Below the pieces are notes generated by a model, which saw only the letters and a list, made by a program, of their open reading frames with translations, was not told where the DNA came from and ran no database searches. A program made the position numbers and the translations under genes. Shown here in pieces: positions 16,726-26,293 of a DNA stretch of 63,031 nt (position 1 is its first letter; every line of letters begins with the position of its first letter). The DNA is from DATJHM01 sp035493895 (GTDB lineage: Bacteria > Chloroflexota > Ktedonobacteria > Ktedonobacterales > Ktedonobacteraceae): NCBI GenBank assembly GCA_035493895.1, contig DATJHM010000334.1:1-63031 (forward strand), written 5' to 3'.

Positions 16726-17865
16726 CTATCTCTTTGTCGCAATGGCAGCGACTATCTTCTCTGATGCGTCACGCATGTCCTTGCCCCAGTCGAGTCCTGC
16801 GTCTTTTAACAAAGCGCGACCCTCTTCGGCTCCGGTACCAGAGAGACGAACGACGATAGGCATGCCTTTAGGTAGCTCGGCCTGTGCCATAATAACGCCC
16901 TTTGCTACCTCTTCACCGCGTGTGATGCCTCCGAAGATATTGACCAGAATGCCGGTAACCTGCGGATCACGGGCAACAAAGGTCAATGCTTTATACATGA
17001 CTTCGGCTTTTGCGCCGCCGCCGATATCCAGGAAGTTCGCTGGCTTTCCACCTGAACGGGCCACCATGTCGAGCGTGGTCATGACCAGTCCGGCCCCGTT
17101 CCCGATGATTCCGACGTCCCCATCCAGCTTGACGTAGGTGAGACCTGCCTGCTTGGCTTCATATTCCAGGGGATTGGATTCCTCGGGTTCGGCCCAGGCG
17201 GCATATTCTTTTTGCCGGAAAAGTCCGTTGTCATCAATCAGGATCTTCGCATCCGCTGCCATGACTTTGCCGTCTGCGGTCAGGGCCAGAGGATTGATCT
17301 CGGCCAGACTGGCATCGCTCTCGATGAAGGCTTTTGCCAGGGCTGTGAGGATGGCCGCGGCCGGACGCACGACCTGATGGGGAAATCCAGCACGTGTGAC
17401 GATGTCCAGGGCCTCGAATGGGCGTAGCCCCCAGTGCATATCGATTGGCTGCTGAATAATCTTTTCGGGACTGGTAGCCGCCACGTCTTCGATATCAATG
17501 CCACCCTCTTTAGAAACCATAATGACCGGAGCCTGTGATTTGCGGTCGAGGATGATGCCGAGATAGTATTCCTCTTGAATATTGATCTTGGAGGTCACCA
17601 GCACTTTTTCGACCGTCAGGCCTTTGATATCCATACCCAGCACCCGTGCCGCCGCCTCTTTTGCCTGTGCAGGGGTGTCACCGAATTGGATGCCGCCAGC
17701 CTTTCCTCTTCCTCCAACATAGACCTGTGCTTTAATCACAACTGGCCCCCCCAGTTCACGCGCAATCGTTTCGGCCTCTTCTGGCGTATAGGCTACCTGC
17801 CCCGGTTGCACGGGGATGCCATAACGGCCCAGAATATCCTTGGCCTGATATTCATGTATTTTCAC
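16726..17865 (-). CDS. sucC: Succinyl-CoA ligase, beta subunit
   Basis: This is the nucleotide-binding and specificity subunit of succinyl-CoA synthetase. It has 379 residues, begins MKIHEYQAK (typical of the family), and has an ATP-grasp domain over the first ~240 residues. VGGRGKAGG and the metal/phosphate segment SLAEINPLA are visible. The C-terminal part contains FLDIGGGA and NIFGGITR, which form the power-helix region contacting SucD. The start is a GTG at 17865 with AAAGGAGC about 11 bases before. It is first in the sucCD operon. Confidence 0.97.
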   Translation of the reverse strand: MKIHEYQAKDILGRYGIPVQPGQVAYTPEEAETIARELGGPVVIKAQVYVGGRGKAGGIQFGDTPAQAKEAAARVLGMDIKGLTVEKVLVTSKINIQEEYYLGIILDRKSQAPVIMVSKEGGIDIEDVAATSPEKIIQQPIDMHWGLRPFEALDIVTRAGFPHQVVRPAAAILTALAKAFIESDASLAEINPLALTADGKVMAADAKILIDDNGLFRQKEYAAWAEPEESNPLEYEAKQAGLTYVKLDGDVGIIGNGAGLVMTTLDMVARSGGKPANFLDIGGGAKAEVMYKALTFVARDPQVTGILVNIFGGITRGEEVAKGVIMAQAELPKGMPIVVRLSGTGAEEGRALLKDAGLDWGKDMRDASEKIVAAIATKR

Positions 17866-18126
17866 CTAAAATATAGCTCCTTTGATATACTCTTGCTGCA
17901 TATCCGAACATATCGAATGCCCTCTAGGGGCAAGGTGAGGCATTATTTGTCTCTGGTCATGATAGTATTAATCACAGGGAGTGTCAAGGAGAGCGCGTTA
18001 CGCCGTGTTTTTGGAGCTTGCTATACTGAAAAAGAGAAATGCAATTTATTAAAATTAAATAGGTAGAAATGTGCTCGTTCATGGGCATCTAGGGCAAGGA
18101 TACTAAAGATACCAGGAGTTGTCTGT

Positions 18127-19443
18127 ATGGAACGGCAAAATTTTACACTTCCAGAACGAGAATCTCCGCGCAATACTACCGAGGCCTTCATCCATTCCTT
18201 GGATGCTCTGGCGTTTTTACCTCAACGCACTACACAAGATGACGATCTTATGGGCACGCTCCAGGTTGCTTCTCGCATTGGCCATCGTCTTGCTGAGATT
18301 GTACGCACCAATCTGCTCTGTCAACGCACGGGGATTATCGTTGTCGAGCCTGGAACGTACCATCTGCGTCCGGTCGCGGTAGCTGGTCTCTCTCCCTCTC
18401 TGGAAAAAAGCTGGTTTCAACGGATCGCTCATTTATGCCTGGCTGATCTTCTCCTCGATGTTGCACTGGTCACACGGCTGGAGGCCGGTGAGGTGCTACT
18501 GGTGAATATGCCGCAACGCTCTGCCAAAGCTGAGAAGAGCCGGAAGATGCTGGTGGCTCCCGTGATTGTTGGTAAGGCGCTTGTCGCGATCATTCTTGCC
18601 GATCATACGACGGATGACGCTGTCTACACGCCTGAAGAGATGCTGGCACTCAAGGGGATTGCCCATATTGCCGCTCTGGTGATCGAACGCGATCGCGCCG
18701 AGCGCTCCTATGAACGAGCGCGCCACGATTTGCAGGCGGTCAATGAACAGCTGTTGCAAGCCGTCAAAGTTCAAAGCGATTTTATTTCTATTGTCAGCCA
18801 TGAGTTTCGCACGACGTTGACCGGCATTCAGGGCTTCAGTGAGCTGCTGCGCGAAAATGAGTTCAGTGGGGAAGAGGTGAAAGAGTACGCCTCTGATATT
18901 TACGCTGATGCGCAGCGCCTGACGCATATGATCAGTGAATTATTAGATATTGAAGGCATGCAATCGGGGAAGATGGAGTTGCATCTTCAGTTGGTTGATA
19001 TGCATGAACTCATCGATGAGGCAATCTTACATGCACGCCAGATGACCACGCACCACGTCTTTCGGCTCGACTACGACGAAAAACTTCCTCTGATCTCGGC
19101 CGATCGCGAAAAACTCTTTCGTGCCCTGACGAATCTGCTCAGTAATGCCGTGAAATATTCTCCGCATGGTGGCGAGATTGCGATTGCGAGCATGTATGAA
19201 AGTGGTGTGGCCTCGATTAGTGTGCGCGATGAGGGGATCGGTATTCCGCAGGAACTTTTAGAGCAGGTCTTTGTCCCCTATTATCGTGTTGAGGGTCAGG
19301 TGAGCCGCTATATTAAAAGCTCTGGCCTTGGCCTCTCTACGGTGCGCGAAATTATCTCCTTGCACGGTGGACGCGTCTGGGTAGAAAGTAGGATCGGCCT
19401 GGGCTCCACCTTCTATTTCACCCTTCCTCTCACACGCTATTGA
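18127..19443 (+). CDS. Soluble GAF-domain sensor histidine kinase (orphan)
   Basis: A GAF-like sensor occupies roughly residues 40-200. A short coiled segment leads to a HisKA domain (VSHEFRTTLTGI; the usual Pro after FRT is Thr) and a HATPase domain (LSNAVKYSPHGG, DEGIGIP, SSGLGLSTVREI). No transmembrane helix is seen, so the sensing is likely cytosolic. No response regulator is adjacent. AGGAG at 18114-18118 lies eight bases before the ATG. It is divergent from sucCD and upstream of the nad operon, separated from the latter by that operon's own promoter. Confidence 0.87.
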   Translation: MERQNFTLPERESPRNTTEAFIHSLDALAFLPQRTTQDDDLMGTLQVASRIGHRLAEIVRTNLLCQRTGIIVVEPGTYHLRPVAVAGLSPSLEKSWFQRIAHLCLADLLLDVALVTRLEAGEVLLVNMPQRSAKAEKSRKMLVAPVIVGKALVAIILADHTTDDAVYTPEEMLALKGIAHIAALVIERDRAERSYERARHDLQAVNEQLLQAVKVQSDFISIVSHEFRTTLTGIQGFSELLRENEFSGEEVKEYASDIYADAQRLTHMISELLDIEGMQSGKMELHLQLVDMHELIDEAILHARQMTTHHVFRLDYDEKLPLISADREKLFRALTNLLSNAVKYSPHGGEIAIASMYESGVASISVRDEGIGIPQELLEQVFVPYYRVEGQVSRYIKSSGLGLSTVREIISLHGGRVWVESRIGLGSTFYFTLPLTRY

Positions 19444-19588
19444 TGGAGTTTGCCCGCTCATGGGATGGGATGGGATTGTTTCTGCTTTTTGCCTTCTTAC
19501 GGTCAGGGGAATAAAAGCTTTCTTTCTGTTTGTTTTCGTTCTTGTTCGTTCCATTTCATTTTTAGCGGAAAGGTTTGCCTGGTTACCC

Positions 19589-19617
19589 TTGTTTTTCGCA
19601 AAAATGTCTGGTATACT
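19589..19617 (+). promoter_or_regulatory. Promoter of the nadBCA operon
   Basis: TTGTTT (19589-19594) and TATACT (19612-19617) are separated by 17 bases, and TGG immediately before the -10 makes it an extended -10 promoter. Transcription would start near 19624, leaving a leader of about 90 bases that contains two operator-like palindromes. Confidence 0.6.
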
Positions 19618-19635
19618 TTCGTGAAAAGGTTAGTT

Positions 19636-19652
19636 AGTGTAACAAAAACACC
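19636..19652 (+). promoter_or_regulatory. Operator-like site 1 in the nadB leader
   Basis: AGTGT, seven bases, ACACC. It has the same half-sites and spacing as the site at 19676-19692 and starts exactly 40 bases upstream of it (about four helical turns). Its place just after the transcription start suggests repressor binding. Confidence 0.5.
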
Positions 19653-19674
19653 TTTTCTTTTTTGTCTGGATACT

Positions 19675-19693
19675 AAGTGTAATAAGTACACTT
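19675..19693 (+). promoter_or_regulatory. Operator-like site 2 in the nadB leader
   Basis: AAGTGTA, five bases, TACACTT: a perfect 7-bp inverted repeat ending 6 bases before the AAGGAG ribosome binding site region of nadB. The paired copy at 19636 supports a real regulatory role. An NAD- or niacin-responsive repressor is a natural candidate, but the motif does not clearly identify which. Confidence 0.55.
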
Positions 19694-19712
19694 ATTAGAA
19701 GGAGAATTGGTT

Positions 19713-21410
19713 ATGCCCGATAGCAGACCGTTCGATGTTGCTATCATCGGAGGTGGGATCGCGGGTTTATCAGTTGCTTTACGCTTGCCTGAGCACATAC
19801 GTGTTGCTCTTTTTACCAAAGGTCAAATTGGGGAAAGCAATACGCGTTATGCGCAGGGGGGGCTTTCTGTTGCCCTCGGTGCCGATGATAGCCCTGACCT
19901 GCATTTTCAAGATACCATCGCGGCGGGGGCTGGCCTCTGTGACGAGGAGGCGGTTCGTATTCTGGTTGAACGGGGTCCATCTGCGGCCCGTTGGCTTGTA
20001 CAAATGGGAGTGGTGTTTGATCGTGCGGAGCCCGGTAGTTCTGCTCATGCGACACCTGACGGGCTGCTGCTAGGCCGCGAAGGTGCTCATTCTCGCTGGC
20101 GTGTGTTGCATGCTGGTGGGGATGCTACGGGAGCCGAGATCGAACGTGCTTTGACTGATGCGGTGCGCTCGCGTGCATCTATTCAGGTGTTCGAGGAGAC
20201 GTTTGTGCAGGATGTGGTGCTTCGAGATGGGACCTGCGTTGGTTTGCAGGCTCTTGATCGCTCTGGCAAGTCGTTTTTGCTGGAGGCGCGTGCCACGGTT
20301 CTGGCGAATGGCGGGGCTGGTGGCCTCTGGCTCCATACTTCCAATCCAAAAGGGGCGACTGCTGATGGCCTGGCTCTTGCCTGGCGCGCCGGGGCTGCAT
20401 TGAGCGATCTCGAATTTATGCAGTTTCACCCCACCGTGCTGGTTGCCAATGGTTCCTCTCATTTGATCTCTGAGGCGGCTCGCGGCGAGGGCGCATATCT
20501 GCTCAATCATGCTGGCGAACGCTTTATGCCTCGCTACAGTGAGCAGGCTGAACTTGCTCCGCGTGATGTCGTCGCTCGTGCCATTCTCAACGAGATGCTT
20601 CATGAGCAGACCGATTGCCAGTATCTTGATCTGCGTCACCTGCCTGCTGACAGGGTGTATACGCGCTTCCCAACGATCTCCGCTTTCTGTCGCATGCATG
20701 GGCTGGATATGGCGCGTGATCTGTTGCCGATTGCGCCTGCCGCTCATTATTGTATGGGGGGCGTGATGGTGGATACGCTCGGTCGTACGACTGTCCAGGG
20801 ACTCTATGCTGTTGGTGAGGTCGCTTGTACCGGTGTTCACGGGGCAAACCGATTGGCGAGCAATTCTCTGCTCGAAGGTCTGGTCTATGGCCTGCGTGTT
20901 GCCGATGCTCTGCCTGCATTGATCAGTGGAGATGCTGTTCCTGCGGATAGTGCTTCTTTCCGTCACGCAATGACTTTTCTCTCTTATACTCATGCCACGC
21001 AATCGGTAGAGCTGTCATCGGGAAGTGCAGAACACCTCTCCTGGCAACAGGTGAGACGCGAAGCACGTCAGGTGATGTGGCGCTCCGTTTCTCTCCTGCG
21101 GGATGAGCGAGGGCTGCTGGAAGCGCGCGACACTATTCGCTCTCTTCAATCTGCTCTTTTGACGAATCCCTCTGACGTGGCGGAGTCTCAGTCTCCCCGC
21201 CGTGCAGAAACATTGAATATGCTTCTGGCGGCAGAACTGGTTATTGCGGCCGCTTTGCAGCGACATGAGAGCCGTGGTAGTCACTGGCGTCTCGATTATC
21301 AGTCCCTGGATGATACGCTTTCTGGACGACATTTCGCTTTTCAGCGCGCTAATATTGATCGCTATGAATCAAAGGAGCCGCACGAGGAGGTTTTCTCACG
21401 TGAATTCTGA
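19713..21410 (+). CDS. nadB: L-aspartate oxidase
   Basis: This flavoenzyme oxidises aspartate to iminoaspartate, the first step of de novo NAD synthesis. The FAD-binding GGGIAGLSVAL lies near residue 12. Also present are NTRYAQGG, the succinate-dehydrogenase-like active-site segments (QFHPT, SEAARGEGA, RDVVARA) and the conserved AHYCMGGV. Length is about 565, normal for NadB. The open frame includes an upstream TTG, but GGAG eight bases before the ATG at 19713 fixes the start. It is first in the nadB-nadC-nadA operon. Its stop overlaps the nadC start. Confidence 0.96.
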   Translation: MPDSRPFDVAIIGGGIAGLSVALRLPEHIRVALFTKGQIGESNTRYAQGGLSVALGADDSPDLHFQDTIAAGAGLCDEEAVRILVERGPSAARWLVQMGVVFDRAEPGSSAHATPDGLLLGREGAHSRWRVLHAGGDATGAEIERALTDAVRSRASIQVFEETFVQDVVLRDGTCVGLQALDRSGKSFLLEARATVLANGGAGGLWLHTSNPKGATADGLALAWRAGAALSDLEFMQFHPTVLVANGSSHLISEAARGEGAYLLNHAGERFMPRYSEQAELAPRDVVARAILNEMLHEQTDCQYLDLRHLPADRVYTRFPTISAFCRMHGLDMARDLLPIAPAAHYCMGGVMVDTLGRTTVQGLYAVGEVACTGVHGANRLASNSLLEGLVYGLRVADALPALISGDAVPADSASFRHAMTFLSYTHATQSVELSSGSAEHLSWQQVRREARQVMWRSVSLLRDERGLLEARDTIRSLQSALLTNPSDVAESQSPRRAETLNMLLAAELVIAAALQRHESRGSHWRLDYQSLDDTLSGRHFAFQRANIDRYESKEPHEEVFSREF

Positions 21411-22233
21411 TTTGATTCAACGCGCCCTTGCTGAAGATGGGGCGTTCGCTGATATCACGACATTGAGCACAGTTCCGGCAGAACAACAGGCTCGTGGCAG
21501 TATTGTGACCCGTCAGGAAGGTGTGGTTGCTGGCTTGCATGTCGCGGCTGAGACCTTTCAAACGCTCGATCCACGCATTGAGATAGAGTTTCTTGTGCAG
21601 GACGGGGCGACAGTTCAGCGGGGTGATCTGCTTCTGCGCCTCAGTGGACCCGCTCGCTCGATATTAAGTGCAGAACGAGTCGCATTGAACTTTCTCGGTC
21701 GCCTCTCGGGCATTGCCACGACGACGGCGCTCTGTGTACGAGCGGTAGAAGGTTCACGCGCTCGCATTCTTGATACACGCAAAACGACTCCTGGTCTGCG
21801 CAGCCTGGAAAAAGAGGCGGTACAACTGGGGGGTGGCCAGAACCATCGCTTTGGTTTGAGCGATGGGGTGTTGATTAAGGATAATCACATCAAGGCCGCT
21901 GGCGGGATTCCTCAGGCCATTGCGGCTGCCCGGCATCAGGCTCCTCATTTGCTCAAAATTGAGGTAGAGTGTGAGATGCTTGCTGAGGTTGAGCAGGCGC
22001 TCCAGGCTGATGCCGATGTCATTCTGCTCGATAATATGGATCTGGAGACGATGCGCACGGCGGTTCGTCTGATCCGTCAGCAGGCTCCTCGTGTTCTGAT
22101 TGAAGCCTCTGGAAGCATTGGTACCAATGCCAGCCGCCTGGTGGCGGTGGCCGAGACAGGAGTGGATTTTATCTCTCTGGGTGCTTTGACCCATTCCGCT
22201 CCCAATTTTGATATCTCGCTCGAGTTTGCCTGA
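21400..22233 (+). CDS. nadC: Nicotinate-nucleotide pyrophosphorylase (carboxylating)
   Basis: This enzyme converts quinolinate and PRPP to nicotinate mononucleotide. Visible landmarks are the N-terminal ALAEDGAFADITT, the active-site LDTRKTTPG, GGGQNHRFGLSDGVLIKDNH, the acidic IEVECE and the GSIGTNA phosphate loop. The frame is open far upstream inside nadB. A GTG at 21400 has GAGGAGG at 21384-21390, nine bases before, and gives the normal NadC N-terminus; an ATG at 21364 is the alternative. The GTG start overlaps the end of nadB by 11 bases, implying translational coupling. Confidence 0.95.
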   Translation: MNSDLIQRALAEDGAFADITTLSTVPAEQQARGSIVTRQEGVVAGLHVAAETFQTLDPRIEIEFLVQDGATVQRGDLLLRLSGPARSILSAERVALNFLGRLSGIATTTALCVRAVEGSRARILDTRKTTPGLRSLEKEAVQLGGGQNHRFGLSDGVLIKDNHIKAAGGIPQAIAAARHQAPHLLKIEVECEMLAEVEQALQADADVILLDNMDLETMRTAVRLIRQQAPRVLIEASGSIGTNASRLVAVAETGVDFISLGALTHSAPNFDISLEFA

Positions 22234-22321
22234 TCTTTGTTGGTGCAGACCATGTTGCTGATTGGCCATGGTTTGCGCCAGGGTTTTTGCACGACATAAA
22301 TCCAGCACGGAGGATTTCCCA

Positions 22322-23509
22322 ATGGCTATTCAGACACAGTGTGATGTAAGCCAGGAGTCGCGTATTCTGCCACTCCTTTCGCCGCGTACGCGTGCTAAGC
22401 ATGATCTCTCGAAACGTGCCGATACGATTCCGCTGTTTTATGCGGAAATGTCCGGCGAGGAATTAGATAGCCGCATCAGCGCGGCTAAAAAGGCTCTGGG
22501 TGAGCGCCTGGTCATTCTGGGTCACCATTATCAGCGCGATGAGATTATTCAATATGCTGATTACCGTGGCGATTCTTTTAAGCTTGCGCAACTTGCGGCT
22601 GCTCGTCCCGAGGCCGATTATATCGTTTTTTGCGGCGTCCATTTTATGGCGGAAAGCGCCGATATTCTCAGCGGCGCTCATCAGCAGGTGGTGCTTCCCA
22701 ATCCTGCCGCAGGATGCTCTATGGCGGATATGGCCAATATCGCCGAGGTTGAGGAATGCTGGCAGATGTTGACCGAGCAACTCGGTGAGGATGCCGGGAT
22801 TATTCCTGTCACGTACATGAACTCTGCCGCGAACCTGAAGGCTTTTTGTGGCCGCAATGGCGGGGTGGTGTGCACGTCCTCGAATGCTCCTGCGGTCATG
22901 AAGTGGGCCTTCAGCCAGGGCAAACGGGTGCTTTTCTTCCCTGACGAGCATCTGGGACGCAATACGGGCCTGCATTTTGGCATTCCTGAAGATCAGATGA
23001 CGGTCTGGAATCCCAAAGATCCGATGGCTTCCGATACGGCTGAGGAGGAGATCGAGCGCGCGAAGATTATTCTCTGGAAGGGCTACTGCTCGACACACAT
23101 GCGTTTTAGCGTGGAACAGATCGAGAAGGCGCGTGCCGAGTATCCCGGCGTGCAAATCCTCGTCCATCCCGAGTGTCGCCGCGAAGTGGTCGATGCCGCC
23201 GATTATTATGGCTCAACCGAATATATTATCAAGGTGATTGAGCAGGCTCCGGCTGGCAGCACCTGGGGGATTGCGACGGAGATTAATCTTGTGCACCGCA
23301 TTGCCCAGGAGCATCCCGACAAAAACATTTTCTGCCTCGATCCTATTGTTTGCCCCTGTTCGACGATGTATCGCATCCATCCAGCCTATCTGGCCTGGGT
23401 GCTGGAAGCGCTTCTCGACGATACGGTGATCAATCGCATTAGCGTCGATGAGGAGACCGCGCATTGGGCTCGCGTCGCTCTCGAACGTATGCTGGCCCTG
23501 GCTGCATAA
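22322..23509 (+). CDS. nadA: Quinolinate synthase
   Basis: This [4Fe-4S] enzyme condenses iminoaspartate (from NadB) with dihydroxyacetone phosphate to quinolinate, the NadC substrate. The chain of 395 residues belongs to the longer NadA group. Seen are LGHHYQRDE, YRGDSFKLA, FCGVHFMAE (cluster Cys), HPECRREV (second Cys) and CPCSTMYRI (third Cys). GGAGG sits nine bases upstream of the ATG at 22322; the open frame extends further, to 22262. It is the last gene of the nad operon, closed by a strong terminator. Confidence 0.96.
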   Translation: MAIQTQCDVSQESRILPLLSPRTRAKHDLSKRADTIPLFYAEMSGEELDSRISAAKKALGERLVILGHHYQRDEIIQYADYRGDSFKLAQLAAARPEADYIVFCGVHFMAESADILSGAHQQVVLPNPAAGCSMADMANIAEVEECWQMLTEQLGEDAGIIPVTYMNSAANLKAFCGRNGGVVCTSSNAPAVMKWAFSQGKRVLFFPDEHLGRNTGLHFGIPEDQMTVWNPKDPMASDTAEEEIERAKIILWKGYCSTHMRFSVEQIEKARAEYPGVQILVHPECRREVVDAADYYGSTEYIIKVIEQAPAGSTWGIATEINLVHRIAQEHPDKNIFCLDPIVCPCSTMYRIHPAYLAWVLEALLDDTVINRISVDEETAHWARVALERMLALAA

Positions 23510-23548
23510 TACGTAACCTTTGCAGCACAGTAATAAGAAGAACGAAAA

Positions 23549-23590
23549 GGGGACAGAGCTCATCTCTGTCCCCCGATTTTTTGTTTCTTT
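23549..23590. terminator. Bidirectional terminator between nadA and the xanthine dehydrogenase-like gene
   Basis: GGGGACAGAG (23549-23558) pairs perfectly with CTCTGTCCCC (23564-23573) across a 5-base loop, followed by a T-rich run. An A-rich stretch lies on the other side, so it can also terminate the convergent gene. Confidence 0.85.
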
Positions 23591-23593
23591 TAT

Positions 23594-25939
23594 TTATGCC
23601 TCTGTTTTGCCGTTCTGGATTGCCGTAAACACACGCTCAGGCGTCATCGGCATCTCGCTGACACGCACGCCTACGGCATCGTAGATTGCGTTGGCGATTG
23701 CGCCTCCAACGGGAACGACGGGTGGTTCTCCCACGCCTTTTGCTCCGAATGGACCGGTTGGCGATGGGATCTCGAGCATGATGGTTGCGATATTCGGCAC
23801 ATCCTGGGTATGCGGCATGGCATAGTCCATCCATGTCGATGTAAGCAACTGACCATTCTCGTCGTATTCAAATCCCTCGAACAGCGCCCAGCCGATTCCC
23901 TGCGTAACGCCACCGTGGATTTGCCCTTCTACCTGCACAGGATTGATGGCATGACCAACGTCCTGTACCGCGATAAAGTCCAGCACGTGAACCTCGCCCG
24001 TCTCGGGATCAACGGCCACACGGGCAAGATGCGCGGCGTACATGGGCGAACTGGTGCTGTTGGCGGCTCTACCATGACCAAAGACAGGCGCATACTGACC
24101 GGCAAAACGCATCGATGCGCCAGCAATCTTTTGTAAAGAGATGCTCTTGCTCGGTGCGCCCTTAACAACGACATCGCCGTTGGCGATCTCCAGATCATCG
24201 ACTGCCGCTTCCAGCATGTCACTGGCAATCTGCAAGACCTGGTTGCGAGCGTCCTGAGCGGCTGCCAGCACTGCCGGGCCCATCGTATAGATAGTTTTAC
24301 TGCCTCCTGTACCGCCGCTGTATGGCATGGTGTCCGTACTATCATGCGCGACTTCGACTGCGTCCAGGGGCGTGCCGAGAGCTTCAGAGGCGATTAATGC
24401 GAGGGCTGTGTCAGATCCGGTGAGATCGACGGTGCCGACGACGACGGTGAATGTGCCATCGGTCTCCAGACGACAGGCCGCAGCGGCAGGCTCCGTTCCT
24501 CCTGGCCAACCGCCAACGGCAACGCCTGTGCCGATCTTCCAGCCTGCGAACTCTGCGGGTGGCTCTTTCAACTGTGCGCGCTGCTGCCAGAGTGGCTCTT
24601 GTTGCAGACGTTCGATGCAGTCGAGCAGACCAATGCGCGGCCATTGGGGGCGGCGGCGATCATTGGTGGGATCGCCCTCTTTCAAGCCATTCTGTAGCCG
24701 GAATTCCAGCGGATCTTTGTCCAGTGCGAGGCAGAGATCGTTCACTGTGGATTCGAGTGCGAACGTGACCTGAGGCGCATTGGGCGCTCGATAGGCACCG
24801 ACGCTCACTTTATTGGTCAGTACCTCATAACCCCTGATATCGACGTTGGGGCAACGATAGGTGCTGGCGAGAATGTGCGCTCCCAGGCCCGCCGAAGCTC
24901 CGGGGAAAGCGCCTGCATCAAAGATGCCCTTTGCCTGGATGGCTACCAGCGTGCCATCGCGCTTCGCACCGAGCTTCACGGTGAGCGAAATTTGCGGCGC
25001 TGGATTGCCTGCCAGCAGATCTTCCTGGCGTGTGTAGACCAGGCGCACTGGTTTGCGCACTTTCTGGGCTACGGCTGCGGCCAGTGGCTCATGCAGACCA
25101 AACTTGCCTCCGAATGCTCCTCCAATCGGCACCGATTCCACGCGGATCTGTCGCTCCGGCATATTTAACGCCTGCGAGATATCTGCGCGTGCGCCGAAGA
25201 GGCCCTGCGTGCTCGGATACGCGACCAGTTGATGGCCTGAGGCACTGGGAACGACGACAATAGATTGGGGCTCTAAATACGATTGGTGTACGAAATGTGT
25301 GCGGTAATGCCGTTCTACGACGACCTCCGCTTCCTGCAAACCAGCCTCGATATCGCCAATGCGCATATGGGTTTTGTCACTGACGTTCTGTGATAGCTCT
25401 TCGTGATCATCTTCTTCTACGCTCTCATCGCTCACTTCTGCGTGTGCGCCACCACCGGCTATCTCGGAGACTTCGTTGGCATTGCGCGTTCGTGTCGGGG
25501 GCGCATCTGGCTGCATCGCCAGGGTCGGGTCGATTACTACTGGCAAAAGCTCATAGTCAACATCAACCACCTGGGCACCATCGAGAGCCGCTGCCTCCGA
25601 CTCTGCGACGACGACGGCGACGGGATGTCCACACCAGGCGACCTCTTTCTGGGCCAGTGGGGCCTGTGCGCGCGCGGTGCTGTTGGCTTTTGCCATTCCC
25701 AGCGTTTCGCTGGTGAAGACTGCTACGACACCAGGGGTAGCCAGGGCCGCGCTGGTATCGATGGATACGATGCGCGCATGCGCGTAAGGGCTCAAGACGA
25801 GGCGTGCATGAAGCATGCCGGGGAATGTAAGGTCTCCCGCAAATCGTGTGCGCCCGGTTAACTTATCTGGCGCATCTTTGCGCTGGGTTGCTTTTCCTAC
25901 TGCCTGATACGCTGCTTTTGGGTCAACGGTCTGTGTCAT
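23594..25939 (-). CDS. Xanthine dehydrogenase-family molybdopterin-binding subunit (orphan)
   Basis: The 781-residue protein matches the large (XdhA/CoxL-type) molybdenum hydroxylase subunit: an N-terminal TGRTRFAGDLTFPGMLHA, the Moco-binding GGAFGGKFG and VGAYRAP segments, and FGAKGVGEPP near the C-terminus with the catalytic Glu at about residue 738. The substrate is unknown. An unusual acidic insertion (SDESVEEDDHEE region, about residues 165-185) lies in the N-terminal domain. No FAD or 2Fe-2S subunit genes, nor Mo-cofactor maturation genes, are adjacent. The start is taken as the ATG at 25939, behind a GGAG 11 bases upstream; the frame is open to 25987. Confidence 0.88.
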   Translation of the reverse strand: MTQTVDPKAAYQAVGKATQRKDAPDKLTGRTRFAGDLTFPGMLHARLVLSPYAHARIVSIDTSAALATPGVVAVFTSETLGMAKANSTARAQAPLAQKEVAWCGHPVAVVVAESEAAALDGAQVVDVDYELLPVVIDPTLAMQPDAPPTRTRNANEVSEIAGGGAHAEVSDESVEEDDHEELSQNVSDKTHMRIGDIEAGLQEAEVVVERHYRTHFVHQSYLEPQSIVVVPSASGHQLVAYPSTQGLFGARADISQALNMPERQIRVESVPIGGAFGGKFGLHEPLAAAVAQKVRKPVRLVYTRQEDLLAGNPAPQISLTVKLGAKRDGTLVAIQAKGIFDAGAFPGASAGLGAHILASTYRCPNVDIRGYEVLTNKVSVGAYRAPNAPQVTFALESTVNDLCLALDKDPLEFRLQNGLKEGDPTNDRRRPQWPRIGLLDCIERLQQEPLWQQRAQLKEPPAEFAGWKIGTGVAVGGWPGGTEPAAAACRLETDGTFTVVVGTVDLTGSDTALALIASEALGTPLDAVEVAHDSTDTMPYSGGTGGSKTIYTMGPAVLAAAQDARNQVLQIASDMLEAAVDDLEIANGDVVVKGAPSKSISLQKIAGASMRFAGQYAPVFGHGRAANSTSSPMYAAHLARVAVDPETGEVHVLDFIAVQDVGHAINPVQVEGQIHGGVTQGIGWALFEGFEYDENGQLLTSTWMDYAMPHTQDVPNIATIMLEIPSPTGPFGAKGVGEPPVVPVGGAIANAIYDAVGVRVSEMPMTPERVFTAIQNGKTEA

Positions 25940-26293
25940 CGAAGAAATATCTCCATCATTGTTTAACAGGACGAGAGCATTAAACATATGCAGTGTATCA
26001 CAAAAAACCTTTGCCTGGCATGATAATCCTGGGTGTGTCCCTCACGGCTAAGAGGAAGAGGATAGGCGCTTCGCTCCTTCCTGCATTATGAATAACGTTG
26101 ATATATATTGATACAAAACATCTCCTAAAAGGATTTTTCTTGCACGTTTAACTAGAGGATGTTATTCATGCAGCGAAAATTTTGAACGATAAAAATGAAA
26201 AATTATACGTGGGCAAATTATTCTTCTTTTCAATAAGGCATTTTTATAGATGTGGCCTGTCGGGCGGGCGATTGCTGCACAGGAAATACGAAA
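25940..26293. other. Intergenic gap between divergent genes
   Basis: About 350 AT-rich bases between the molybdopterin-subunit gene (minus) and the giant kinase gene (plus). Both promoters must be here. I see no clear -10/-35 pair, palindrome or small gene. Confidence 0.4.

Noticed and set aside
19636..19693. Assignment of the nad operators to NiaR, NrtR or NadQ
   Set aside because: The half-sites do not clearly match any of these consensus motifs as I know them, and no regulator gene is adjacent.
20070..21002. 310-codon open frame on the minus strand
   Set aside because: It is antisense to nadB, whose conserved motifs leave no doubt about the coding strand.
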